Source: Candidatus Thorarchaeota archaeon
Lineage (GTDB): Archaea; Asgardarchaeota; Thorarchaeia; Thorarchaeales; Thorarchaeaceae
Length of the DNA stretch: 64,000 bases
Direction of reading: 5' to 3'
NCBI GenBank assembly: GCA_003345545.1
Contig: PRDH01000017.1
Location: 1 to 64,000 of the forward strand
The notes below the pieces were generated by a model, which saw only the letters and a list, made by a program, of their open reading frames with translations, was not told the origin of the DNA and made no database searches. The position numbers and the translations under genes are program-made. This document shows, piece by piece, positions 40,777 through 49,736 of the stretch. Every line of letters starts with the position of its first letter. Position 1 is the first letter of the stretch.

Positions 40777-42308
40777 AGCGGTTCGTTTCTCGAGGTGACA
40801 TGAGAGATGATATCGATATTCCAAATCCTCACAAGAGCGCGGATCGCGCGATTCTAAAAGTCGTAAGGTTCACCATGAAGGATTCTACCCCGCGCTTCCA
40901 GCCTATATTGGGCAACGCTGGAATTGGAAAGACGCACCTGTACTGGGCTCTGAAGGATCAGGAGGATTACTTCTCGGCTGGCAGATTCCTTGCTGTGTAT
41001 GTTCCTTCACCCCCTTCGCCCGTTCGAGTTCCGCTTCATCTGCATGCCTGCATTGTCGATGAGGCTGGTGACCGGCTCTTTGAACAGGCTATTGATATGC
41101 TGATAATGAAGTTTGGAGGAGTGAAGGGTGTATCTCATGATATGTATGACTATACCTACGCCTTCGAGAGATTATTGATCGACTATCCTGGCATCTCTGC
41201 AGACGTTGTCAAAGCTCTTCTGAGGTATCGCCTCGATCCTGCAACCCGAGATTTGGCCAGACGATGGTTGCTTGGAGACGCAATGAGCGACGATGACCTT
41301 GAGCATCTTGGAGTCCGCACCATTCTAGAGGAGGATGATGTTACTCTGGCAACGATCAAGCTCTTGGCAGAGGGCTCAGATGTACCTCTCCTTCTCTTTG
41401 TGGATGAGATGGAAGGACCTTACAACACCTATGGAGAAGTAGGTGAGCGTCACTTCCTAGAGGTTCTGAAAAGAATCTACAACGAATCAAAGAACATTGT
41501 ACTCGTGGCTTCTTGCCTGACAGACGTATGGCAACGGATCTATAGTACTGCAGATGGACCGATGAGGTCTCGAATGGAGCCACCTGTGGAACTAGCGCCT
41601 TTCTCCCGCGATGATGTATCAGCTTTTGTCAAGGAAACTATGGCCCGATATTGGAAACTGCAGAATGTGGAGGCCCCTCCATCAGCGCTATTACCATTCG
41701 ATGAGAGTGACATAGATGAAGCGTTCCAACGCTCCAATGGAATTCCAAGAGAGGTAATCAAACAGCTCATTCCGAAATTGGATGCGCTGTTGTCCAGTAA
41801 GCCGACAGAGGAAGTTGCCGCGCAAGATGATCACGTAATCAAGCTCACAGCGAATGTCTTAACGAACTCGATAGTCGAAGCCCTCACTCTTGCTGGAGCA
41901 CCTCTTGGAATTGGTGTCCATCTTCAGACGACGTCAGACGATAGCCAGAAACAGAGGGCCGCAATTGTTGAGTTGTCCAAGGGAGAATCAATTCGGCATA
42001 TCGGGATTGATCTTCCAAATGCAAAAGATTGGGATCGCAGCGGCGGAGTCACTGCCTTCTACGCAGGAAAACGACTCAAGATCATTCTGGATGATAGCAC
42101 AGTGAAGCGTGCTATCATTGCAGTACCTGCCGCAACCAAGGGCGCCAAGTTCAATTCTCTCGTTGGAGAGATTAGTTCCAAGTTGCTTGTCCTTCGCATG
42201 GATAATGAGACTGCGATATCACTGGTTCAGGATACTAGCAACAGCAAACTACCTCATGGGTATGCCGAGGTTTTCACAAGCTTTGTGGACGCTCTATTTG
42301 AGGAATGA
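40740..42308 (+). CDS. AAA+/STAND-type ATPase with unrecognised C-terminal domain
   Basis: The protein is 522 aa from ATG 40740 (start doubtful, see the short ORF at 40693). Walker A is GNAGIGKT (58-65) and Walker B is LLLFVDEMEG near 218. The following VASCLTDVW and RSRMEPPVELAPFSRDDV supply sensor-1 and arginine-type residues, and the winged region NGIPREVIKQL resembles Orc/Cdc6 or STAND lids. Residues about 375-522 form a separate alpha/beta domain (IVELSKGESIRHIGIDLP, AFYAGKRLKIILDDSTVKRAIIAVPA) that I do not recognise; a nuclease-like or sensor fold is possible. No partner gene is obvious. The ATP-dependent switch function is inference. Confidence 0.7.
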   Translation: MYLDILREDPPLKRFVSRGDMRDDIDIPNPHKSADRAILKVVRFTMKDSTPRFQPILGNAGIGKTHLYWALKDQEDYFSAGRFLAVYVPSPPSPVRVPLHLHACIVDEAGDRLFEQAIDMLIMKFGGVKGVSHDMYDYTYAFERLLIDYPGISADVVKALLRYRLDPATRDLARRWLLGDAMSDDDLEHLGVRTILEEDDVTLATIKLLAEGSDVPLLLFVDEMEGPYNTYGEVGERHFLEVLKRIYNESKNIVLVASCLTDVWQRIYSTADGPMRSRMEPPVELAPFSRDDVSAFVKETMARYWKLQNVEAPPSALLPFDESDIDEAFQRSNGIPREVIKQLIPKLDALLSSKPTEEVAAQDDHVIKLTANVLTNSIVEALTLAGAPLGIGVHLQTTSDDSQKQRAAIVELSKGESIRHIGIDLPNAKDWDRSGGVTAFYAGKRLKIILDDSTVKRAIIAVPAATKGAKFNSLVGEISSKLLVLRMDNETAISLVQDTSNSKLPHGYAEVFTSFVDALFEE

Positions 42309-42414
42309 ACCTCCCCAGCGATCTGCTTCGGAACGGGTGAATTCCCAAAGTAGTCGGCATTGGAATAGCATCTGCAATCTGTGTCAAGAAGACGCAAGGA
42401 TAGGTACTAGTTAA

Positions 42415-42981
42415 CTAGAGTTGTGCGACTGGTTCTTGAGAGGGTGGTTTCTTCTCTTCTTTCTTGTTCTTGGAGAGAAACTCCGGTAGAATCAGCAATG
42501 CGGCAAAGACTACAATCACTATAGCGATGCCGTATGGCTCATGAAGGAACAGCGTCACATAGCCTAGATACGGGATTGCCAGAATCACTACGCCAACTAT
42601 ATCCTCGTAGAGACGATAGCCCGGATCCCTGATAGAATTGTTGTCACCCTGAGTATAGTAGTGATACTCACTTCCAACAAGCTGCCTTTCAACGACTCTG
42701 TGTACGATTGGCTTGTTATGCCAATCTGCATTGTAGACGACGATATCTCCTACGTCGATAGCTTCTGGAGATTGTGCCTGAAGAATTAGCAAATCGCCCC
42801 TGTTTAGAGTTGGAATCATCGATTCACTTTCGACGACAACAAGGGGACTTGATGTTCCCATGATTAGAGCGAAAGCACCATAGGCGCCTAGAGTGGCACC
42901 GACGACTATCAGAATTACGAATGCGGTCTTTACAAGTTCCGACCGTTCATTCCATTTCAGGGCTTGACGTGCTCTCTCCAT
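42415..42981 (-). CDS. Signal peptidase I, archaeal/eukaryal (Sec11-like, S26B) type
   Basis: This 188-aa membrane protease has an N-terminal anchor (LVKTAFVILIVVGATLGAYG), the catalytic serine in ESESMIPTL (Ser54), and the catalytic histidine in PIVHRVVE (His94), where bacterial enzymes have lysine. TQGDNN and the late LYEDIVGVVILAIPYLGYV are further family motifs. A second C-terminal helix and a Lys/Pro-rich tail (NKKEEKKPPSQEP) follow. It cleaves signal peptides of secreted proteins, several of which are encoded in this window. Confidence 0.93.
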   Translation of the reverse strand: MERARQALKWNERSELVKTAFVILIVVGATLGAYGAFALIMGTSSPLVVVESESMIPTLNRGDLLILQAQSPEAIDVGDIVVYNADWHNKPIVHRVVERQLVGSEYHYYTQGDNNSIRDPGYRLYEDIVGVVILAIPYLGYVTLFLHEPYGIAIVIVVFAALLILPEFLSKNKKEEKKPPSQEPVAQL

Positions 42982-43040
42982 GATGCGAACTCCGCATTCA
43001 GCCTTTTAGCTGTTCTAATAAAACTGACGAACAAGGCGTT

Positions 43041-43520
43041 TTAATGCATCCATTTTCTTGACGCAGAATTGATGATGCTCAGAACATCAACTGCTTCAGC
43101 TCGCATGTCCGGTTCCCAGTTTCGAACATCCTCTACCTTCTTTACACCTTTTGATTTTGCCAAGAACTCCTTGATTATTCGAAGTCTATTCTCCTCTGCC
43201 TTAGCTGCACGCATCGCATCTGCCCCAGATGGGTATCCACCAGTTGGTATGTCACTCGTGGAAATGACGTACCAAGTGTTCTCTGCCACCTTGGTCACTA
43301 CTATTTCGGGAGGACAGGGTTTGATGTCTTCTTCAAAGAGAATGGAGTCTCCTATACTAACGTCTTCTCCAGGCTTCCTTCTTCCGCCATTGGACGTAAC
43401 AAGAGTTTCACTGAACTCGAACAAAACCTTCGCAGCGGCTTTTCTGATGATGTCCAGGGAAGCTTGAACAATTATTCCTTCACTTGTATCGAGTTTCCTG
43501 TTATCAGATTGTCCTTTCAT
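43041..43520 (-). CDS. Protein of unknown function
   Basis: The protein is 159 aa from ATG 43520. GGTG lies upstream, and a TATA-like GGTTAAACC near 43552-43560 makes the transcript nearly leaderless. The longer frame to 43643 overlaps the promoter and is Cys-rich and unlikely. It has a helical start (GIIVQASLDIIRKAAAKVLFEF), a beta centre (DVSIGDSILFEEDI, TWYVISTSDIPTGGYP) and a helical end. No recognised motif. It is divergent from the gamma-glutamyltransferase gene. Confidence 0.5.
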   Translation of the reverse strand: MKGQSDNRKLDTSEGIIVQASLDIIRKAAAKVLFEFSETLVTSNGGRRKPGEDVSIGDSILFEEDIKPCPPEIVVTKVAENTWYVISTSDIPTGGYPSGADAMRAAKAEENRLRIIKEFLAKSKGVKKVEDVRNWEPDMRAEAVDVLSIINSASRKWMH

Positions 43521-43651
43521 AAGGTGCACCACGTTTTCACAACATGCCTTGGGTTTAACCTTTTGGCTTGTTATTCGGGGACTCTCGAAGCAGCAGACCT
43601 CATCTCTTAAAAGACGAGTCTGGGCAGGTTTCTGTGATTCCACATGGCGGG

Positions 43652-45283
43652 ATGAAAGCCCGGAAGGCTCAAGAACCCCCTCAGGAGGATCGAAACTTGT
43701 ATTCGCGGAAGCCCGCAGGTAGGTCAGATGTCCTTGCTAGACAGGGAGTCGTCGCATCCTCACAACCCCTCGCGACGCAGGCAGGTCTTGAGATTATACG
43801 GAGGGGTGGAAATGCCATCGATGCGGCAGTGACCACAGCTGCAGTTCTGGATGTTGTAGAACCTTTTAGTACTGGTTGCGGAGGCGATGCCTTCGCACTG
43901 ATTCACCTTCCTGGAAGAAATCGACCGATCAGTATCAACGGCTCAGGGAGATCTGGTTCACTCGTTAGGCTAGATGACCTGCTAGAAAAGGCATGGACGT
44001 CAATGCCGCTGAGGAGTGGTGCCCCAGTCACCGTTCCAGGTGCAATGCATTTGTGGTTTCACTTGGTAGAAACCTATGGAGCCCTCGAGATGAGTGACGT
44101 GCTAGCTCCCGCAATTCAATATGCACGTGATGGCTTTCCGGTTTCGTCTCTGATTGCCCAAACGTGGTCGAAGCTGGTAGACGTACTTATCAATGATGAT
44201 GCCAGAAAGACCTACACCATCGATGGTCGGGCTCCCAGACTGGGCGAGACGATGCGGAATCCTGACCTTGCACGAACATTCGAGATGGTGGCTGCTGAGG
44301 GGTTGCAGTCATTCTATTCGGGGAAGATTGCAGACGCCATTGTTACCACAGTTCAGGAACATGGTGGATTTCTCACTCTTGAAGACCTTCAATCACACAC
44401 GACCCAAGAAACCTCTCCTGTTTCCACGAGTTACCGCGGAATGGATATCTTTGAGCATCCTCCAAATGGCCAAGGATTTGCCGCGCTCGTCATGCTCAAC
44501 CTCATGGAGCAGTTTGATTTCTCAGAATGCGCCTCTCTCTCTGCACAGCGATATCATCTCATGATAGAAGCGAAGAAGCTTGCCTATGCAGACCTACACC
44601 AACACAATGCAGACCCTTCCTTCTATAGTGTGCCCATGGACGAGCTGCTTTCCAAGGAATACGCGCGTGAACGATCGAAGCTTATCGACAAGACAGCTTC
44701 AATGACCGAGTATACATCGGGAATTCCTGTAGGTGGAGATACAGTGTATTTTGCAGCTGCGGATGGAGAGGGAAGAGCGGTATCATTCATCAACAGCCTG
44801 TACATGGGCTTTGGCAGTGGCCTAGTCGTTCCTGGCACCGGAATCAAACTTCAGAACAGAGGCAATCTATTCTCATTGGATCCGGGACACCCAAACTGCT
44901 ATGCACCTAAGAAACTTCCATTCCATACTATCATTCCTGGGGCACTCTACCGCGATGGTGATCTTGCCGGCGTATTCGGTATAATGGGTGGCGCACATCA
45001 AGCTCAGGCACATGCCCAGTTCGTGGGCAATCTCGTTGACTATGAGATGAAGCCACAGGCCGCCCTCGATCATCCCCGTTTCAACCATAGCCAAGAGAGA
45101 AACCTCGTGGCTCTGGAGAATGCAATTCCCCCTAGTGCAAGAAGCGAGCTTCGTCGTCTTGGCCATGTCATAGTACGTGAAGCAGCATCAGTTTTTGGTG
45201 GTGGTCAGGCTATTCTTCGGATTGAGGACTCCTGGATTGCCGGCTCCGACCACAGAAAGGACGGACAAGCTGCTGGATTCTAG
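43652..45283 (+). CDS. ggt: Gamma-glutamyltransferase family protein
   Basis: The protein is 543 aa from ATG 43652; a TTG at 43568 in frame is upstream of the probable TATA CTTAAAAG near 43606. It has the large-subunit start VVASSQPLATQAGLEIIRRGGNAIDAAV and STGCGGDAFALIHLPG, and the autocleavage site with nucleophile threonine in GGDTVYFAAADGEGRAVSFI near residue 363. GGFLTLEDL and HHTIIPGA-like FHTIIPGALY are also present. Such Ntn-hydrolases transfer or hydrolyse gamma-glutamyl groups, or act as 7-ACA acylase-like amidases. No signal peptide is visible, so it is probably cytoplasmic. Confidence 0.9.
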   Translation: MKARKAQEPPQEDRNLYSRKPAGRSDVLARQGVVASSQPLATQAGLEIIRRGGNAIDAAVTTAAVLDVVEPFSTGCGGDAFALIHLPGRNRPISINGSGRSGSLVRLDDLLEKAWTSMPLRSGAPVTVPGAMHLWFHLVETYGALEMSDVLAPAIQYARDGFPVSSLIAQTWSKLVDVLINDDARKTYTIDGRAPRLGETMRNPDLARTFEMVAAEGLQSFYSGKIADAIVTTVQEHGGFLTLEDLQSHTTQETSPVSTSYRGMDIFEHPPNGQGFAALVMLNLMEQFDFSECASLSAQRYHLMIEAKKLAYADLHQHNADPSFYSVPMDELLSKEYARERSKLIDKTASMTEYTSGIPVGGDTVYFAAADGEGRAVSFINSLYMGFGSGLVVPGTGIKLQNRGNLFSLDPGHPNCYAPKKLPFHTIIPGALYRDGDLAGVFGIMGGAHQAQAHAQFVGNLVDYEMKPQAALDHPRFNHSQERNLVALENAIPPSARSELRRLGHVIVREAASVFGGGQAILRIEDSWIAGSDHRKDGQAAGF

Positions 45284-45326
45284 AATCCCTACCAAGAAAT
45301 TAATCAACTCAGCGCGTATTACACTG

Positions 45327-46796
45327 ATGTCTGCTTTGGTGATGGAATTGAGTGGAGAAGAAGGTGAATTCCGGGAAGAAAGAGACCTACTTGGGACGAG
45401 ACGGATCCCAAGAAGCGCATATTGGGGAATCCAGACTCTCCGTGCCCAAGAAAACTTTGGTGTATCACAGGTCGGCCTCTACAAATATCCCACCCTTGTT
45501 GTAGCGATGGCGATGGTGAAGAAGGCATGCGCACTGGCGAATCTTGACCTTGGACATCTCAGTCCTGACTACGCGGAAGCTATCGTGAATGCTTGTGACG
45601 AGATCATTGGGGGAGGCCTCCTCGACCAATTCATTGTCGATATGCTTCAGGGCGGCGCTGGTACCTCCACGAATATGTGCGTGAATGAGGTGATTGCCTC
45701 GCGAGCTAATGAGATGCTTGGAGAGCAACGCAACTCAATGACACCCATATCATCCCATGATCACGTCAATCTCTCTCAGTCTACGAACGATGTCTATCCA
45801 ACAGCTATTAAGATTGCGACGATTTACGGATTGAGAGAACTGTCAGCGGGTCTCACTAGACTGATTGACGCTTTGGATGAGAAGTCTACCGAGTTCAAAG
45901 ATATACTGAAGCTCGGTCGGACTGAGATGCAGGATGCAGTCCCTATTACTCTAGGGCAGGAATTCTCGGCGTGGTCTAGTGCTCTGAAGAGGGACCTCCA
46001 GCGAATCACTGCCGCCAAGGAAGTCTTGAAGACTCACAACATTGGTGCAACAGCAATTGGCACATCGTTGAACGCAGATCCGGAATACATCGAACTTGCT
46101 GAGAAGCACCTTATCGAAGTGACTGGTATTCAGGAGCTCACGACAGCTGAGAATCTCATTGACGACACTCAAAATTCTGATGAGTTTGTCCATGCATCAG
46201 GACTGCTTCGAGTCCTTGCGACCAATCTCGGTAAGATCTGCGGCGATCTCATCTTGTTGTCCTCTGGGCCAGTTGGCGGATTTCACGAGGTCATACTTCC
46301 ACCAGTCCAGCCAGGTTCATCTATCATGCCTGGAAAAGTGAATCCAGTTATTCCTGAAATGGTCACACAAGTGGCATTTCAGGTCATGGGGCACGATCTT
46401 GTTATCACCATAGCGTCACAGGCGGGTCAGTTGGAGCTGAATGCATTCGAACCGGTCATAGCCTATAATTTCTTTCAGGCATTGAAAGTCCTGAAGAATG
46501 CAATTCCGATTCTTACAGAAAAATGCATTAAAGGCATCAAACCCAACCCCGCAGGTCTGGATATTGTTCATCGCAGTATCGGTCTGGTCACAGCCCTCAA
46601 TCCAATCTTGGGGTACGAGGCATCAACGCGTATAGCAAAGAAGGCACTAGACACAGGTCGTCCTATTCGCGAGATTGTCCTACAGGAGGGGCTCCTGGAT
46701 GAGAAGTGGTTGGACCTCATACTCTCGCCCAAACGTATGACACAAGCAGGAAACGTTGGTCATAGGCATTCCAAAAAGACCGACGATAGCTCATGA
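45327..46796 (+). CDS. aspA: Aspartate ammonia-lyase (aspartase/fumarase class II family)
   Basis: The protein is 489 aa from ATG 45327, which sits about 28 bases after a TATA-like AAATTAATC (leaderless likely). The longer frame to 45177 lies inside the upstream gene. Family signatures are GTSTNMCVNEVIASRANE near 113, SQSTNDVYPTA, GRTEMQDAVPITLGQEF and the catalytic loop GSSIMPGKVNPVIPE near 330. The PITLGQEF/LNADPEYI context favours aspartase over fumarase. It deaminates aspartate to fumarate. A link to NAD synthesis through aspartate is possible but not shown. It converges with the Na/Pi transporter gene 5 bases away. Confidence 0.87.
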   Translation: MSALVMELSGEEGEFREERDLLGTRRIPRSAYWGIQTLRAQENFGVSQVGLYKYPTLVVAMAMVKKACALANLDLGHLSPDYAEAIVNACDEIIGGGLLDQFIVDMLQGGAGTSTNMCVNEVIASRANEMLGEQRNSMTPISSHDHVNLSQSTNDVYPTAIKIATIYGLRELSAGLTRLIDALDEKSTEFKDILKLGRTEMQDAVPITLGQEFSAWSSALKRDLQRITAAKEVLKTHNIGATAIGTSLNADPEYIELAEKHLIEVTGIQELTTAENLIDDTQNSDEFVHASGLLRVLATNLGKICGDLILLSSGPVGGFHEVILPPVQPGSSIMPGKVNPVIPEMVTQVAFQVMGHDLVITIASQAGQLELNAFEPVIAYNFFQALKVLKNAIPILTEKCIKGIKPNPAGLDIVHRSIGLVTALNPILGYEASTRIAKKALDTGRPIREIVLQEGLLDEKWLDLILSPKRMTQAGNVGHRHSKKTDDSS

Positions 46797-46801
46797 GAGA
46801 T

Positions 46802-48412
46802 TTAGGTGTTCTTGATGACATCGTACGCGATGTTATCGGCATGGTCACCCACTCTCTCAAGATTTCGCAGGGTTTCCACAAATATCTGGTCGGCCTGAGG
46901 ATCGCATATTCCCTCTCGCATACGTGTAATATGAGATTCCTTGAGCCTTCGCTCCAGATTGTCCACTCTGTCCTCAAGTCTCTCCGCCTTGGCTGCTAAT
47001 TCCTTGTCCTTAGTCTTGAGCGACTCAATGGCGGTCCAATAGGTCTCCTCAGCGAGGTCGAACATCTGCTTTAGGTCACTGACTCCCTGATCTGAGAATG
47101 TCACACCGCTATTCAGTTTGTAAATGACGAACTCTCCGATATTCAATGTCAAGTCCCCGACACGCTCGACATCTGTGAGGATGGCCAGCAGCTTGACTCT
47201 CCAGATGATTTCCTCCTGATTGAGCTCTTCCTCTCTGATTCTGTCTATGAAATCTTCTGTGGACCGACAGGCTTCATCGACCTCATCTTCAAGTAGCATG
47301 ACCTTTTTTGCATCTTCGAGGCTTCTATTGAGGAGAGCATTCTTGCTGAGAAGTATCATTTCAATTGTCTTCTCGGCTGTCCTAATCGTTTCACGTTCTG
47401 CCTCCATCAAGGCCAAGACGGGATAGTGCAGCATCTCATCATCGAAGAAGTGCTTTCCAATCACTTCTCCTTCCTTGTCTGGAATCAGTTTCTCGCAGAG
47501 CTTAACAAGAGGCCCGACCAGAGGAACAAAAAGGAAGCTCACAATGACATTGAATATCGTATGTGCGTTAGCTATTTGATGAGTGAGTTCAGGCGATGTA
47601 GCCATGACTAGGTTTGTATAATACCCCAGGAATGGCAAGAATATGGCCACTCCCGTGACGTTAATGAGCGCCTGAGCCACTGCTGTTCGTTTTGCCGGGC
47701 TCGTAGCTCCTACTCCCGCAAACAGTTCTAGAAAACACGTTCCAATGTTGGCACCCAAGACAATCGCAATTCCAGGACCTAGATCTATCGCACCCACCGC
47801 TCCCATCGCGATGACAAGACTGACTGCTGCAGCGCTAGCCTGTGTGATTCCTGCGATGAGCGCACCGATCAGAATTCCGAGTATCGGTATTGCTGCGTAT
47901 TCATTGATGAGGTTTCTGAAGAACGGATATTCTGTTGTGAGTGGATATGCTCCATCCTTCATGAACTCCATTGATAAGAACAGGAGACCGAGACTGAAGA
48001 TGACGGTCCCAACTAGCTTTACTTTTTCCCTCTTTGAAAGCAGCTTCATGAAGAAACCTGAAGCTATGAGAGGCCAAAACATGCCACCGATACTGAATGA
48101 AACGAGCTGAGCGACCGCAGTTGTTCCTATTTCTGCTCCCAGTATCATATTGACTGACTGTCTAAATGTCATTATACCTGCATTAACAAAACCAATCAAT
48201 GTTAAAACCGTAATACTAGAACTCTGAGTCATGACAGTCGCAGCCGCACCTGCAGCCATGCCTCGAAGTGGATCATTACTCACTTTTTCTAGAACTTTGG
48301 CAACAGCCTTTCCAGAGATTTTACCAAGGGTTTCTCTGAGAAGATTGATACTGAACATGAATAGAGCTAGACCGCCGACAATCTCGAATACTATGAACCA
48401 AATCTCTGCCAT
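46802..48412 (-). CDS. Na+/phosphate cotransporter with PhoU domain
   Basis: This 536-aa protein has two inverted Na/Pi-cotransporter repeats, each with the conserved Q-S/A-S motif: VMTQSSSITVLTL near 61 and GITQASAAAVSLV near 190. About eight membrane helices precede residue 320. Residues about 335-536 form a PhoU-like helical bundle (LLEDEVDEACRSTEDFIDRI, TLRNLERVGDHADNIAYDV). This architecture is the NptA/YjbB group, which imports or exports phosphate driven by sodium. Start ATG 48412. Confidence 0.93.
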   Translation of the reverse strand: MAEIWFIVFEIVGGLALFMFSINLLRETLGKISGKAVAKVLEKVSNDPLRGMAAGAAATVMTQSSSITVLTLIGFVNAGIMTFRQSVNMILGAEIGTTAVAQLVSFSIGGMFWPLIASGFFMKLLSKREKVKLVGTVIFSLGLLFLSMEFMKDGAYPLTTEYPFFRNLINEYAAIPILGILIGALIAGITQASAAAVSLVIAMGAVGAIDLGPGIAIVLGANIGTCFLELFAGVGATSPAKRTAVAQALINVTGVAIFLPFLGYYTNLVMATSPELTHQIANAHTIFNVIVSFLFVPLVGPLVKLCEKLIPDKEGEVIGKHFFDDEMLHYPVLALMEAERETIRTAEKTIEMILLSKNALLNRSLEDAKKVMLLEDEVDEACRSTEDFIDRIREEELNQEEIIWRVKLLAILTDVERVGDLTLNIGEFVIYKLNSGVTFSDQGVSDLKQMFDLAEETYWTAIESLKTKDKELAAKAERLEDRVDNLERRLKESHITRMREGICDPQADQIFVETLRNLERVGDHADNIAYDVIKNT

Positions 48413-48686
48413 TTCTAACGGGTGCCGCTCACGGTAAAGGCTGCATATGAGTTTTCTGGGTCGCCCAATTCCCCATCATAGAAGTAGAAACACCTAATGA
48501 TACCAGTGGAGAGCGCGTGACTCGCTGGCTGTGGTCCTTTTGAGCGATGCAGTGGCATCCTCGAGAATCTACCTTCATTTCACTCAGAGCACTCTACCCA
48601 TCACTCGATTGAGTATTTCGGATTCCGAGTAGCAGAGCTTGGATCTAATCCTATCAACAACTGCATGGACTAAAGCTTATCACTAG

Positions 48687-49568
48687 GTGTATCATCTTAA
48701 TGGCTGGGTGAATCAAGTGTCTAAGGAAGATGCACGAGAAGTTGGGCCAGTATACAGAGTGCTCTCACAAGATCTCTACAAGACTGGATTTCATGGTGAG
48801 GAGATAGGCTATCGACAGGATGAGATGTGGCGCTCCAAGAGTCGCCAATTCTCCAAAGACGCAGATATCGTTGGCAAGATTGAGGAAAGTCGTCGTACTA
48901 GTGAAAAGGAAAAACTCCCTCCTTTGAAGAAGACCGGATTCTTCGTTCTCAGGCAGTCTATGTGGAGTCAAATTGATGAGCAGGACCGCAGGCTCGTTGT
49001 GAAGTTGTTCTCAAATAGTGGCGGCTGGATTGCCTCGCTGGAAGAGATGATTGCCGAGGAGTATGCATCGAGCTTTGCATCTGACCGGCCTCTTGTTGCA
49101 TTCACTGTATTGACAAAGGAAAACGAGTTTGTTACCTGGGTCAAACAACTTCGCCGGGGCGGTCTCTCAACCGAGAACTTCGTTTTCTATATCCTTGGAC
49201 CGGACAATACGTTCGATACGTACAGGATTGAGGGTTCACGTGGCACCCTCGGTGATGACTTCAAGACCATTCGTTTGAAGGGAAATCAGACTGTCGCTGA
49301 GATTGACAGTAAATTCGGCGATTTCGGTGGCGAATTCAGCGTCAAGATAAAGGACCCCGTGTTAGCAGAAAATGAATGGTTCTGCCGCATACTTCAGTGC
49401 TTCTCTATCATGATTGCCTACCGCGGAGATATCCATGGAAAAATCGACAAGGGATTTCATCTATGGCAGGGCGGCAAGAAATTTCCTTCTCAAGATAGAA
49501 ATGAGGTGAGTCTTCTGGCCAATCCAAGAAAGCTCACTCTGAAGACAGATGAGCTTGAAGAGGTCTGA
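48687..49568 (+). CDS. Putative LURP-one/scramblase-like (tubby C-terminal-like) protein
   Basis: The protein is 293 aa from GTG 48687; GTG 48708, which would be leaderless after AAAGCTTATC near 48673, is an alternative. The N-terminal 90 residues are charged and probably flexible. Residues about 165-260 resemble the LURP-one-related/phospholipid scramblase fold: FVFYILGPDNTFDTYRIEG, DDFKTIRLKGNQTVAEIDSKF and GGEFSVKIKDPVL, then a hydrophobic strand/helix FCRILQCFSIMIAYRG. This assignment rests on pattern only. It has no membrane segment apart from that last stretch. Confidence 0.45.
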   Translation: MYHLNGWVNQVSKEDAREVGPVYRVLSQDLYKTGFHGEEIGYRQDEMWRSKSRQFSKDADIVGKIEESRRTSEKEKLPPLKKTGFFVLRQSMWSQIDEQDRRLVVKLFSNSGGWIASLEEMIAEEYASSFASDRPLVAFTVLTKENEFVTWVKQLRRGGLSTENFVFYILGPDNTFDTYRIEGSRGTLGDDFKTIRLKGNQTVAEIDSKFGDFGGEFSVKIKDPVLAENEWFCRILQCFSIMIAYRGDIHGKIDKGFHLWQGGKKFPSQDRNEVSLLANPRKLTLKTDELEEV

Positions 49569-49736
49569 TTCCCCGATTCAACCATAGTAGCGGAGTCATT
49601 ATATCATTCGCGATTCTCATAGGAAAGGTGCAGGCCGGGACTAAGAGGAGGGAGTTGGAATGTGCTTGAAATCGCGGGCACGTGCAGCGAAACCAAGAGT
49701 AGCTGAAGGGTACTGGCTCTTCTCTCTATCATCTCA

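Noticed and set aside
42407..42418. CTAGTTAACTAG palindrome between convergent genes
   Set aside because: It supplies stop codons in several frames on both strands and has no loop or T-tract; explained by gene ends rather than as an operator or attachment site.
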